The notes: generated from the letters alone by a model not told the origin. Positions 28,568 to 37,270 are shown, counted from the stretch's first letter. The stretch: 64,000 nt of DNA from UMGS1766 sp963597355 (GCA_963597355.1 CAVBPR010000018.1:1-64000); one strand, 5' to 3'. Program-made: numbers and translations.

Positions 28568-29395
28568 TCAGTGAAACTCCCTTGGGGACACGGCATAGGC
28601 CTTCCGAAAGGCGCGGAGAAAGGCGGAATAATCCCGAAAGCCGCTGGCGGCGGCGGCCGCACCTACGCTTTCCCCGCTGCGCAGCAGCTGAGCGGCGAGA
28701 ATCAGCCGCTTTTGCAGGACATACTGGTGGATAGGACAGCCGGTAATCGCCTTAAACCGGTGCATCAGCCAGCTGCGGCTGAGGAAAAATCGCTTGCACA
28801 GGGCCTCTGCGCTCAGGTCGGCGGAGAGGTTTTGGTTGATATACAGCAGAATTTCGTCCATCTTCGGATCGCTGCGTACCGCGTGTTCCCGCACTTCCGG
28901 CTCGCATTCCAGCACCCAGCGGTTGACGGCCACCATAATCTGCATAAACAGGGATTGGGCCAGGGTCTGACTGCCGAATTGATCGTCCTTCAGGGCCTGT
29001 TCCAGCTCGTGGAGCTGGGTCTGAAGGCGCGGTCGGTCGTAGGAATCCCGGGAGAGCAGATAGGCGTTTTGACTGCGGCAGAGGTCAAAACAGGCATCCA
29101 GATGCAACTGCTGCAGTCCTTCCGGCTGAATCCAGAGGATGCAGCGGGCATAGGGCTTGTCTCCGATTTCCGGCTGATGAATGGCGTGGGCAGGAATCAG
29201 CAGCAGGTCGCCTGCCTTTGGGGCATAACCGCGGCCCTCCACCCGATAGGTCAGGTCACCGGAGAGAAACAGAATCAGCTTGTGAAATTCGTGATAGTGA
29301 TAGGGGATGTTTTTGGTGGAGCAATCCCGCAGATGAAACAGGCGAAACGGCTCCGATAAATACCCTCGCTTGTCAGCGCTATCCGGATTGGTCAT
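28568..29395 (-). CDS. AraC-family regulator with N-terminal cupin sensor
   Basis: Of 275 residues, 20-95 form a cupin-like ligand pocket (HYHEFHKLILFLSGD, GDLLLIPAHAIHQPE). The C-terminal 100 residues carry two helix-turn-helix units (LSAEALCKRFFLSRSWLMHRFKAITG, then VGAAAAASGFRDYSAFLRAFRKAYAVSPREF), the classic AraC signature. It is divergent from the Na+/alanine-type symporter gene with about 140 bases between starts, so it is the natural candidate regulator of that symporter. The ligand is unknown. Confidence 0.93.
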   Translation of the reverse strand: MTNPDSADKRGYLSEPFRLFHLRDCSTKNIPYHYHEFHKLILFLSGDLTYRVEGRGYAPKAGDLLLIPAHAIHQPEIGDKPYARCILWIQPEGLQQLHLDACFDLCRSQNAYLLSRDSYDRPRLQTQLHELEQALKDDQFGSQTLAQSLFMQIMVAVNRWVLECEPEVREHAVRSDPKMDEILLYINQNLSADLSAEALCKRFFLSRSWLMHRFKAITGCPIHQYVLQKRLILAAQLLRSGESVGAAAAASGFRDYSAFLRAFRKAYAVSPREFH

Positions 29396-29538
29396 AAACT
29401 CGCCCCCTTTTTGTTAGATTACAGCACTTTTTGCAAGATGGCAAGGGAAAAGTAGGCTATACATTTGAAAAAAATCTATTTATAATAGAGAGCATGGTGA
29501 TTGAGAGCACCAAGAAAGAATTCAGAGGAGGGATCGTT

Positions 29539-31074
29539 GTGCAATCCTTGTTTGACGCCGTAAATGCGATTTGCGGCAAAATTCAGATTGTTTCAAACTG
29601 GTTCTGGGATTTCCCCACAAATTTTAGCTGGTATGCCAATATTCCCATATTGGGCAACTTCAGCCTGGCCATCATCTTGCTGGTAGGCACCGGCATTTTC
29701 TTCACCTTCAAGCTGCGGTTTGTGCAGGTGCGCTATTTCCGCTATGGCATCAACGTGCTGGTTCACAGCAAGACGGGCAAAACCGGCATATCGCCTCTGG
29801 CGGCCTTTTTCCTGTCCACGGCGATGCGGGTTGGCCCGGGCAACATTCTGGGCGTGACCGGTGCAATTTCCATTGGCGGCCCGGGCGCACTGTTCTGGAT
29901 GTGGGTGTCGGCCTTCTTTGGCATGGCAACCGCCTTTGTGGAATCCACCCTGTCCCAGATTTTTAAAGAGAAAAAGGACGACGAGTATGTGGGCGGCATG
30001 CCCTTCTACGGCCGGCGCATTTTAAAGGGTGCGGCCTGGGCCGGCGTTGCCTTGAGCTGTCTGTATATCGTCTATGCCTTCCTGTGCTTCCCGGCGCAGG
30101 GGTTCAACACCATCTCGGCTGTGGGCGCCATTGCCCAGACGATTACCGGAAAGACCATTGCCACCAACTCCGCTCTGTATTGGGTTTCCTTTGCGGTGCT
30201 GATTGTTGTCACGGCCATTATCAGCTTTGGCGGCGTGAAAAAGGTGTCGAAGGTTACCGATCTGCTGGTGCCGATTATGGCAGTGGTGTATGTGCTGACG
30301 GTGATCGTGTTGGTGCTGATCAACTTCACCCGCATCCCCTGGTTCTTTGCCGCCGTATTTTCCGAGGCATTCCGGCCGGAGGCGGTGTTTGGCGGTGCTT
30401 TCGGTGTTGCGCTGAGTCAGGGCATCAAGCGGGGCTTGATGAGCAACGAGGCCGGTCAGGGCACCATTACCATGCCGGCTGCAGCTTCCGATGCCAAGCA
30501 TCCCTGTGATCAGGGCTGTGTTCAGGCACTGGGCGTATTTCTGGACACCATTGTGATCTGCACTCTGACTGGTTTTGTCGTGATTATGGGCCGCATGTGG
30601 CTGACGGACGGAGCAGACGCCTGGTTTGAACTGGGCAAGCTGGACAAGTTCCTGACTTCCTGCGGTGAACTGGTACACAGCAGCGTGGGAAGCTCCCTTG
30701 TAACGCTGCTGGTGAGCGTCTGCTTTGGCCTGTTTGCCTTCACCTGCCTGATGGGCTTTATGTCCTTCAGCGAGATGTGCGCCAACCGGATCTCCCGCAA
30801 TCCGATCTTCATTAACGTGATTCGTGTGCTGTGCCTGCTGGTGATTTCCTTCGGTGTAATCACCAATATCGCCGGCATGGACTTGGGCGCGCTGTGGGAC
30901 CTCAGCGACTTTGCCAACATTCTGATGGTCTATTGCAACCTGCCCCTGCTGTATCTGGGTCTGGGCTATGTCCTTCGGGCGTGGCGGCACTTTGAAAAGG
31001 CCGACGGAACTCCCTTCACCAGCGAGGTAGCCGGAATCGACCTGCCGGTGTGGGACGAAAAAGCAAAGAAGTAA
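29539..31074 (+). CDS. AGCS-family sodium:alanine/glycine symporter
   Basis: A GTG start at 29539 is chosen because AGAGGAGGG sits 6 bases upstream; the longer ATG reading from 29431 crosses the promoter region. The 511-residue product has 10-11 membrane segments. AGCS hallmarks include GGPGALFWMWVSAFFGMATAFVESTL, RGLMSNEAGQGTITMPAAAS and the C-terminal NLPLLYLGL. It imports small neutral amino acids with Na+. It sits opposite an AraC regulator and ends in a terminator shared with the MATE gene. Confidence 0.95.
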   Translation: MQSLFDAVNAICGKIQIVSNWFWDFPTNFSWYANIPILGNFSLAIILLVGTGIFFTFKLRFVQVRYFRYGINVLVHSKTGKTGISPLAAFFLSTAMRVGPGNILGVTGAISIGGPGALFWMWVSAFFGMATAFVESTLSQIFKEKKDDEYVGGMPFYGRRILKGAAWAGVALSCLYIVYAFLCFPAQGFNTISAVGAIAQTITGKTIATNSALYWVSFAVLIVVTAIISFGGVKKVSKVTDLLVPIMAVVYVLTVIVLVLINFTRIPWFFAAVFSEAFRPEAVFGGAFGVALSQGIKRGLMSNEAGQGTITMPAAASDAKHPCDQGCVQALGVFLDTIVICTLTGFVVIMGRMWLTDGADAWFELGKLDKFLTSCGELVHSSVGSSLVTLLVSVCFGLFAFTCLMGFMSFSEMCANRISRNPIFINVIRVLCLLVISFGVITNIAGMDLGALWDLSDFANILMVYCNLPLLYLGLGYVLRAWRHFEKADGTPFTSEVAGIDLPVWDEKAKK

Positions 31075-31090
31075 AATCGAAACAGGAAAA

Positions 31091-31130
31091 AAGATTGCCC
31101 GGATGCTGTGCATCCGGGCAATCTTTTTTA
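31091..31130. terminator. Bidirectional terminator between symporter and MATE genes
   Basis: Perfect 15-bp stem AAGATTGCCCGGATG (31091-31105) with complement at 31111-31125 and T-runs on both strands; it overlaps the MATE stop at 31128. Confidence 0.9.
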
Positions 31131-32486
31131 TAGAACGCTTTTGTGCTGCCATTTTCCGGAGCGGTAGCGGGCAATGTAGAAGCTCAGTCGGCAAATCCAG
31201 TCGATAAACCAGGGCAGCCAGACGCCTTCCAGACCAAAGCCGAGAAAGCGGCAGAGAATGGCGGACAAAAACACGCGGAAGCACCACATGGAAACGATGG
31301 AAACCACAGCGGTGTAAGCCACGTCGCCGGAGGCACGCAGGGTGTTGGGCAGGGTGAAGGCGGGGACCCAGAACAACGCCTTGGCAATGGTGATATAAAC
31401 AAGCAGGCGCACCGTCAGTGCCGCAGCATCTGCACTCAATCCGCCCAGACGGCAAACCGGATTGCTGACCGCCAGAATAAAGAGGGTGAACCCCATGACG
31501 CAGCACCAGGAAATGAGGCACAGCTTGCGGGTGTAGTGCTTTGCCTGATCCACCTGTCCGGCACCCATGCACTGCCCCACCACGGTGAGGGTGCCGATGC
31601 CGACCGCCATGCCGGGAACGGAGCCGATGGTGTCCAGCGTGCCGGTCATGGCCTGAGCCGCGATAGCGGCGGTGCCCAGAGTGGCAACGGTGGACTGGAC
31701 CAACAGCCGGCCCAGCTGAAACAGGGCGTATTCCGCGCCATTGGGCAGAGCGATGCGGAGAATGTTCAGCAGCAGCTTTCCGTCCGGACGAATGGCGCAG
31801 TAGCCGCGCACGGCGATGACGTGGGTGTCCTTCCGCTGGCAGAGCATCAGAATGATGGCGTTCAAAACGCGGCACAGCAGGGTGCTCAGCGCTGCACCGG
31901 CAACCCCCATCTGGAAGCCAAAGATAAACAGAGCGTTTCCGCCAACGTTAATCACGTTGGCAAGGGCAGTCACCAGCATGGGCAGTTTGGCCTCGCCTCC
32001 GGCGCGGAATTGAGCCGCCGAGGTTTGCTGCAGGGCGAGGAAGGGGTAGCTGATGGCGGTAATCAGGAAATAATCCTGGGCCTGCGTCATAATGGCGGGC
32101 TCTACCTGACCGAAGATCAGCCGCAGCAGGGGCAGCCGGAAGGGAATACAGATGGCGGCAACCAGCAGGGAGACCCCAAAGGCGAGCAAATAAACCTGCT
32201 TGGCGGCTGAGATGGCATGCTCCCGCTGTTTCCGCCCCAGAAACTGGGCGCAGATGATGGTGCCGCCGGAGGCGAGTGCGGAGAGGAGGTAGAGGACAAG
32301 GGTGTTGATCGCGTCCACACAGGACACGGCGGAAAGCGCCGTGTCGCCGATGCGGCCCACCATCAGGGTGTCGGTGATGCCCATAAAGCCGGAGAGCAGC
32401 TGTTCCAGAATGAGAGGAACCAGCAGCCGGCGAAGGTCTTTATTGGAAAACAAGGGAACACTTTCTTTCTCGTGAAATGAAATCAA
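31128..32486 (-). CDS. MATE-family multidrug/cation exporter
   Basis: The 452-residue product has 12 membrane segments in two related halves. Recognised parts are LLVPLILEQLLSGFMGITDTLMVGRIGD at the N-terminus (typical MATE helix 1) and GAEYALFQLGRLLVQSTVATLG starting the second half. MATE proteins expel drugs or metabolites against Na+ or H+. No clear ribosome site precedes the ATG at 32486, so the true start might lie slightly further in. It faces the symporter gene and lies just upstream of nothing obviously related. Confidence 0.9.
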   Translation of the reverse strand: MISFHEKESVPLFSNKDLRRLLVPLILEQLLSGFMGITDTLMVGRIGDTALSAVSCVDAINTLVLYLLSALASGGTIICAQFLGRKQREHAISAAKQVYLLAFGVSLLVAAICIPFRLPLLRLIFGQVEPAIMTQAQDYFLITAISYPFLALQQTSAAQFRAGGEAKLPMLVTALANVINVGGNALFIFGFQMGVAGAALSTLLCRVLNAIILMLCQRKDTHVIAVRGYCAIRPDGKLLLNILRIALPNGAEYALFQLGRLLVQSTVATLGTAAIAAQAMTGTLDTIGSVPGMAVGIGTLTVVGQCMGAGQVDQAKHYTRKLCLISWCCVMGFTLFILAVSNPVCRLGGLSADAAALTVRLLVYITIAKALFWVPAFTLPNTLRASGDVAYTAVVSIVSMWCFRVFLSAILCRFLGFGLEGVWLPWFIDWICRLSFYIARYRSGKWQHKSVL

Positions 32487-32525
32487 TTTTATAGGTTGGT
32501 TCGCTGAAAAGAGGCAATGGAATGT

Positions 32526-33497
32526 TTAGCTCCGTTTTGCGGCAAAAGAGACCCAGCCGTCCCGGTCTCTCCGCTCCAAAATGGCAAAGCCGTTGCGCTC
32601 CAGAGCGGCTTTCACATCTTCTGCCCGGTGGGCGATAATGCCGCTGCACAGGAAGATGCCGTTTGGCGCCAGAAATTGCGCCACATGGTCGGACAGGGGA
32701 ATGATGACATCGGCAATGATGTTTGCCAGTACAAGGGGATACCGGCCGGCCAGCTGTTCTGCCAGCACCGGATCACCGGTCACATCGCCGCAGAAAACCT
32801 CCAGCTTATCTTCCACGCCGTTGAAACCGGCGTTTTCTGCCGCGACACGGACGGCCTTTGGATCGATGTCGCAGCCTTTTGCCGCCGATGCCCCCAGACG
32901 CAGTGCGGCAATGGCCAGGATGCCGCTTCCGCATCCGAGATCCAGAACAGGCGCACCGGGAACGACGTATTTTTCCACCCCTTCCAGACAAAGACGGGTG
33001 GTGCCGTGGCTTCCGGTGCCGAAAATCAAGCCGGGATTGAGGTAAATTGCCGTTCGCCCTTCCGGAACCGGATTGCCCCGCTCCCATTCAGGAACCACAT
33101 ACAGCCGATCGCCGACGGGGAAGGCCTCGTAATACTTCTGCCAGTTGTGGGCCCAGTCCTCTTCCTGCAGGGAGGTCAGGGTGATTTCCAGGGTGCCGCA
33201 GTCGGCCTCCGTGCGGGTGCGGAAGCCGGTCAGTCCCGCCTGCAGTTCGCTCAGCCGGGCATGACCGTCCTCGTCGTCGGTGAGATAGCATTTCACCCGG
33301 TTGACACCCCGGCGCTCCTGCTTCAGCTCTTCGTCCACCTCGTCCCAGCTGTCCCGGTTTTCGTCGGCAAATTGAGTAAAATCTGCCTCTTCCTCTACCA
33401 CCAGTCCGGTGATTCCCATGGCGGTGAGATAGGCGCAGACCGGTTCGATTCCGGTTGCGGTTGTATCGATGGCCACTTCCAGCCAAATCTGATCCAT
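32526..33497 (-). CDS. prmA: Ribosomal protein L11 methyltransferase
   Basis: The 323-residue protein has the PrmA N-terminal substrate-recognition region (MDQIWLEVAIDTTATGIEPV, with GITGLVVEEEAD) and a class I SAM-binding domain: VLDLGCGSGILAIAALRLGA (motif I, about 175-194), GCDIDPKAV and LVLANIIADVII (post-motif NxxA). GTGSHGTTRLCLE upstream of motif I is also diagnostic. It trimethylates ribosomal protein L11. Length fits the family. A TACAAT box at 33540-33535 (minus) may be its -10 element. Confidence 0.96.
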   Translation of the reverse strand: MDQIWLEVAIDTTATGIEPVCAYLTAMGITGLVVEEEADFTQFADENRDSWDEVDEELKQERRGVNRVKCYLTDDEDGHARLSELQAGLTGFRTRTEADCGTLEITLTSLQEEDWAHNWQKYYEAFPVGDRLYVVPEWERGNPVPEGRTAIYLNPGLIFGTGSHGTTRLCLEGVEKYVVPGAPVLDLGCGSGILAIAALRLGASAAKGCDIDPKAVRVAAENAGFNGVEDKLEVFCGDVTGDPVLAEQLAGRYPLVLANIIADVIIPLSDHVAQFLAPNGIFLCSGIIAHRAEDVKAALERNGFAILERRDRDGWVSFAAKRS

Positions 33498-33553
33498 ATT
33501 TGTTTCCTCGCTTTCCTGCGTTACAATTTCATTCTATTGTACCATGAAGCGGG

Positions 33554-33660
33554 ACAAAACGAAAGGGCGCTGTCGGCACCACCCGACAACGCCCGTCGTC
33601 AAAAGAGAAGGATAAATGAAAAAGCTTGCTGCTTGCTCAGCATGGTTATCATAACAGGAA
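33554..33660 (-). ncRNA. Candidate small RNA A (twin module, promoter-proximal to prmA)
   Basis: The minus strand holds a hairpin GGGCG.TGTCGG (stem arms 33565-33576 and 33583-33594, loop CACCAC on the plus strand) followed by TTTCGTTTTGT, a terminator-like 3' end. Upstream in the RNA is a segment complementary to a ribosome site plus ATGAAAAAGCTTGC (33616-33629). Read on the plus strand the same module would encode a 12-residue peptide MKKLAACSAWLS (33616-33654) after AGAAGGATAA. It is paralogous to the module at 33741-33850. Direction is not certain. Confidence 0.4.
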
Positions 33661-33740
33661 GATGTTACAAAAATTCAGGGGGTTTTATTACGAAATCTTA
33701 AAGGGTAAGATTTTTATCACATTGCCGGATGAAGTTTAGC

Positions 33741-33850
33741 AGAAAAAGGAAAGAGACGCCTGCCGGACACCACCCGGACTGCGCCTCAACTCCAAAGGGG
33801 AGAAAATGAAAAAGCTCTTGCAGGAAGTATAGTAACAAATAGTTTTTACA
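33741..33850 (-). ncRNA. Candidate small RNA B (twin module with its own promoter)
   Basis: A minus-strand promoter lies directly upstream, and the minus strand ends in a hairpin (stem arms 33753-33766 and 33774-33787) followed by TTTCCTTTTTCT, defining an RNA of about 105 bases. It contains CTTTTTCATTTTCTCCCC, the complement of a strong ribosome site plus ATGAAAAAG. The hairpin loop and the following segment match module A while stem bases differ in a compensatory way. On the plus strand it would instead encode MKKLLQEV (33806-33832) after AAGGGGAGAA. Confidence 0.5.
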
Positions 33851-33856
33851 AAATTA

Positions 33857-33885
33857 AGTGTAAAATTGTTACGAGAGTATGACAA
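33857..33885 (-). promoter_or_regulatory. Promoter of candidate small RNA B
   Basis: On the minus strand TTGTCA (33885-33880), a 17-base spacer and TACACT (33862-33857), located just past the stop of the CPBP protease gene. It overlaps an inverted repeat GTAACAA.../...TTGTTAC (about 33832-33872) that could be an operator. Confidence 0.65.
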
Positions 33886-33902
33886 ATCAAATTCTGTCGG
33901 TT

Positions 33903-34796
33903 TTACATGTAAAAAATGATGGCGGTGCTGGCGGCCAGGGTCAACACAAAGCACACCCACAGTCCCACGCTCCGCACTGCGGCCTGAGCCACCTGCCGGT
34001 CTGTGGCAGGATATTGGGGCGGATCGAAGAAGTAGCTCTTGCGATAGCGGAGAATGATCCAAACGGCATAAATCATCAGACCAAACAGGACAATGGAAAC
34101 GGCAATGGTTCCGATGTCGTTCCAGTTTGCCAGTTCGGTGAACAGTGCCGTTGACAGATTGACAAACGAATGCAGGACAATCGTGTGCCACAGTTTTCCT
34201 GTTTTGACCACCACTCCGGCAAAGAGAACGCCCAGCGCAGTGGCATAGAAAAACTGATAGAGGTTGAGATGGAACAGGCCGAAGGCAACTGCGGTGATCC
34301 AGATTGCCGCCTGGTCGCCGAAGGGGCGCACCCGGTCCAAAAGCAGCTTGCGGAACAGAAATTCTTCTCCGATGGGGGCAAAGACACCGACCAGAACCAG
34401 ATAGAGCCAGGTGGGCATATCCGTTATTGCCTCCTGCAGAATGTCGGTTGTTGTGTGGTGGGCGACCTGCTCCAGAAACAGCACGAGGTAATTTGTAAAA
34501 ATGGAGAACGCCTCCATCACCCCCAGACTGACCAGCGCGGTGCGCACCAATGCCCGGGGGGACAGGGGGAGATTGCGGCAGGCGCCTTTCGGGAGCTTGC
34601 GGATTACCAGCCACAAGGCCAGAGGGCCGACGCCATAAGACAGGGTATAACCGATCAGGGTTGCCGCAATCATGTTTGGAATCAGAGCCGTAGCAATGGA
34701 AAGAATCTGGAGGACGACCAGATAAATCAATATGCCCCAGCCGATGCGGCTGAGTCTCCGCCGCAGTTGGCGCAGGGTTTCATAGTTTTCGTTCAT
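33903..34796 (-). CDS. CPBP-family intramembrane metalloprotease
   Basis: The 297-residue protein has about eight membrane segments. The three CPBP (CAAX protease and bacteriocin-processing) motifs are visible: GEEFLFRKLLLDRV (EExxxR, about 150), FGLFHLNLYQ (FxxxH, about 180) and LHSFVNL (about 215). These form the glutamyl metalloprotease site inside the membrane. Family members in Firmicutes act in self-immunity to bacteriocins, signal processing or unknown cleavage; no bacteriocin gene is visible nearby. It follows the YoaK gene after only 14 bases, so the two are probably co-transcribed. Confidence 0.92.
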   Translation of the reverse strand: MNENYETLRQLRRRLSRIGWGILIYLVVLQILSIATALIPNMIAATLIGYTLSYGVGPLALWLVIRKLPKGACRNLPLSPRALVRTALVSLGVMEAFSIFTNYLVLFLEQVAHHTTTDILQEAITDMPTWLYLVLVGVFAPIGEEFLFRKLLLDRVRPFGDQAAIWITAVAFGLFHLNLYQFFYATALGVLFAGVVVKTGKLWHTIVLHSFVNLSTALFTELANWNDIGTIAVSIVLFGLMIYAVWIILRYRKSYFFDPPQYPATDRQVAQAAVRSVGLWVCFVLTLAASTAIIFYM

Positions 34797-34810
34797 GTCA
34801 TTCGCCTCAC

Positions 34811-35482
34811 TTATATCTCGTCTTCCGGATGAACAAACATCATGCCAAAGGCAATCAGCAGAATTACGGAGCTCAGCCGCAGTGCGCCTTCTGCAAACCA
34901 GTCCACCGCCAGGTTGCCGAAGATAGCCCCCAGGGTAAAGCAGAAAATAATGAAGAAATACACTCCGCTCAGCTTTGCCTTCTTCGGATTGCGGGTGCGG
35001 ATGTATTCACACAGGTTTTGGGTTGCGCTGCGGAGATTGCCGATGCACATGGTGGTGGCAACGCCAGTCCCGTGAATTTTTCGAAAGCTTTCCACCTGAA
35101 TGCCGCAGGCAAGGCTGGTCAGACAGTTGGCCAGAAGATTGCAGCTCTGGGGCAGAAAACTGACGCCGAAGAGCACCAGCGCCTCCACACCGACGGTCAT
35201 CTGCCGCCAGTGCAGCCGCTCGGTTCCCTTGCGAGCCAGTCGGAACAGATCCGCCAGCGCCAGACCGATGACAAAGGACAGCACCGGACAAAGATAGTGC
35301 AGTGCGCTGCTCCACTCTCCCTGGGAAAGGTGTACGCCCAGCAGCAGAATGTTGCCGGTTTGTGCGTTGGCAAATACATGGCCGCGGCACATATAGGAAT
35401 AAGCGTCCATAAAGCCCCCGGCCAGAGCCAGAACAGCGCCCAGCGGAAGGGATTCGGACATTTGTCGTTTGCTTCGTTTCAT
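34811..35482 (-). CDS. YoaK/DUF1275 family membrane protein
   Basis: The start at 35482 (MKRSKRQMSESLPLG) is preferred; the longer reading adds a basic stretch without a ribosome site. The 223-residue protein has about six membrane segments and the DUF1275 signature: LALAGGFMDAYSYMCRGHVFANAQTGNILLLG at the N-terminus and GIQVESFRKIHGTGVATTMCIGNLRS in the middle. Function is not established for the family. It is probably the first gene of a two-gene unit with the CPBP protease. Confidence 0.9.
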   Translation of the reverse strand: MKRSKRQMSESLPLGAVLALAGGFMDAYSYMCRGHVFANAQTGNILLLGVHLSQGEWSSALHYLCPVLSFVIGLALADLFRLARKGTERLHWRQMTVGVEALVLFGVSFLPQSCNLLANCLTSLACGIQVESFRKIHGTGVATTMCIGNLRSATQNLCEYIRTRNPKKAKLSGVYFFIIFCFTLGAIFGNLAVDWFAEGALRLSSVILLIAFGMMFVHPEDEI

Positions 35483-35565
35483 GTTCTCTCGCCTCTTGCC
35501 TCTTACTTTAACCGAAAACGCCCCCCAGCGCAAGTCCGAACGCCGGAGCATGCTTTCAGCAGGGT

Positions 35566-35600
35566 AAGCAAAACGCCCTGATGCGGGGCATCAGGGCGCT
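35566..35600 (-). terminator. Terminator of the glycosyltransferase gene
   Basis: Stem CGCCCTGATG (35574-35583) with CATCAGGGCG (35589-35598); on the minus strand it is followed by TTTTGC, just after the stop at 35611. Confidence 0.85.
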
Positions 35601-35610
35601 GATGATGGGA

Positions 35611-36888
35611 TTATTTCTTGCTGCAGATCTGTTCCGGGGTGCACAGAACCGAGTGGGGAATGTGCTTCCAGGTGACGTTCTTCTTCAGGGCGACCACCGC
35701 CATGGGAATGTAGGTGAAGATGAACACGGGGAAGAAGAACAGATAAAAGATCTGGCGCTTGACGGAGCAGTGAATCTGCTTTTGTTCGGTAATCAGGGTC
35801 ACTGCGCCAAACAGGAACAGGGTCAGATAAATGCTGCCGAGGCAGCCGCCGAGGCTCAGGGCTGCAGCGGCCACAGTAGCGGTGCTTCCCACCACAAGAC
35901 CGGCGGCAACAAATGCGGCGTTGAACAGCAGAGATGCCAGGGTAATCAGGGTAGCGGGAGCGATGACCATCAGCATGTCATAGCACTGGAAGCTGCGGTG
36001 GGCAATGCCTTTGACCAGTCCCTTGCCGTAGTGGGCAAAGACCTGATAGAATCCCTTTGTCCAGCGCATCCGCTGGTTCCAGCTTGCCATAAAGGTAACC
36101 GGCTGTTCGTCGTAGAGCACGGCGTCCTTGCAGTAGCCGATTTTATAACCGCGAATGATGTGGTCGGTGGAAAACTCAATGTCCTCCGTCAGCAGGTTGT
36201 ATTTCCAGCCGCCGTCCTCACGGATCATTTTGGTCGACACCAGGAAACCGGTGCCGGAGATGGCGCAGCTGGTGCCCAGCTTCATTCTGGCGCCGTTCAA
36301 AAAGCGGCTTTCCCGGAGGAACCAGAGGGCGTAACCGGCAGTGATCCAGTTGGCATCGTAGTTTTTCGAGTTGCGATAGCTGGTGAGCATATCATAGCCC
36401 TGGCTGAAGGTGCGGTTCATGGCGGTGAAATAGTCGGGATCCAGCACATTGTCGGCGTCGAAAACCAGGAACGCGTCGTAATGCTCCAACCCGGCCTGAT
36501 GGTCAATGGTCTGGAAGGCATAGTCCAGAGCATAGCCCTTGCCCACCTGCTGGCGGTTGAAGCGGGTGATTACCTTTGCTCCGGCGGCAACCGCTACTGC
36601 GGCAGTTGAATCGGTGCAGTTGTCGGCAATGACGTATACATCAATGAGATCCGTGGGATAGGTTTGGTTGCGAATGCTCTCCAGCAGACCGGTAATGACG
36701 GCTTCCTCATTTCGGGCAGGGATTAAAACCGCAAAGCGGTGGGGCAGAACCGGTTTGGTCTCCGGCTTGTCCTTTTTCACAAGACCTACCACCAGATACA
36801 CCAGCTGATATGCGTAGCAGCAGCTGAACAGGATCAGGAGCATGAAGTTGACATGCTCTACCAGACTTGTCATAGACAGATTTGTCAT
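35611..36888 (-). CDS. Processive-type family 2 membrane glycosyltransferase
   Basis: The start at 36888 has AAGGAG 9 bases upstream. The 425-residue protein has an N-terminal membrane segment, a GT-A catalytic domain and about four C-terminal membrane segments. Motifs: FAVLIPARNEEAVI (nucleotide-sugar site), VIADNCTDST, FLVFDADNVLDPDYF (DxD), TEDIEFSTD (catalytic Asp) and QRMRWTKGF (QxxRW). This set is shared by cellulose, hyaluronan and poly-N-acetylglucosamine synthases. The product and sugar donor cannot be read. No accessory polysaccharide genes are adjacent, which is unusual for a capsule synthase. Confidence 0.92.
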   Translation of the reverse strand: MTNLSMTSLVEHVNFMLLILFSCCYAYQLVYLVVGLVKKDKPETKPVLPHRFAVLIPARNEEAVITGLLESIRNQTYPTDLIDVYVIADNCTDSTAAVAVAAGAKVITRFNRQQVGKGYALDYAFQTIDHQAGLEHYDAFLVFDADNVLDPDYFTAMNRTFSQGYDMLTSYRNSKNYDANWITAGYALWFLRESRFLNGARMKLGTSCAISGTGFLVSTKMIREDGGWKYNLLTEDIEFSTDHIIRGYKIGYCKDAVLYDEQPVTFMASWNQRMRWTKGFYQVFAHYGKGLVKGIAHRSFQCYDMLMVIAPATLITLASLLFNAAFVAAGLVVGSTATVAAAALSLGGCLGSIYLTLFLFGAVTLITEQKQIHCSVKRQIFYLFFFPVFIFTYIPMAVVALKKNVTWKHIPHSVLCTPEQICSKK

Positions 36889-36902
36889 ATCAATTCTCCT
36901 TA

Positions 36903-36923
36903 TTAGTATGCAAGCTTTTTCAT
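36903..36923 (-). CDS. Possible 6-residue leader peptide of glycosyltransferase mRNA
   Basis: In the leader, 15 bases upstream of the glycosyltransferase, the minus strand reads ATGAAAAAGCTTGCATACTAA (MKKLAY, stop followed by a second TAA). It shares a 14-base run with the tiny reading frame in module A at 33616. No ribosome site precedes it, so it may be a pairing site rather than a peptide. Confidence 0.25.
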   Translation of the reverse strand: MKKLAY

Positions 36924-37163
36924 GTGATTTATCAAATAAATATTACAACTAGTTACAGAACCTGACATATCATAGTGCAAAAAAACAGGAATGTCATCTA
37001 TGTTAAACATTCCTTAAGAAATTGTTTTACAAAAATGCCGGAACTGTTCGCTTTTCAACAGCACATCATAGCACCCAAATCTTAAAATAACCATAAAACC
37101 AAGCGAAAAGGCTGGAGCAGAGATCCCTTTTTTCGTGTAGCGAGGGCATTGGCAGTTCTGTCG

Positions 37164-37192
37164 TTGCAATTCTCAGGAGAAAAGATTATAAT
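37164..37192 (+). promoter_or_regulatory. Promoter of azlCD operon
   Basis: TTGCAA (37164-37169), a 17-base spacer and TATAAT (37187-37192). The rest of the 36924-37163 gap is AT-rich with no gene that I can support. Confidence 0.8.
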
Positions 37193-37240
37193 AAACAATG
37201 TATGCACTTATTTTATAAGAGAAGGGAATCGAAGGTAGAA

Positions 37241-37270
37241 ATGAAGTCCATGATCGTGATGCTGCAATGA
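37241..37270 (+). CDS. Possible 9-residue upstream peptide overlapping azlC start
   Basis: ATG 37241 opens MKSMIVMLQ and stops at TGA 37268-37270, which overlaps the azlC ATG (37267). GAAGGTAG lies upstream, while azlC itself has no ribosome site. This suggests azlC is translated by coupling to this peptide. It contains Ile, Val and Leu codons, but too few to argue strongly for attenuation. Confidence 0.35.
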   Translation: MKSMIVMLQ

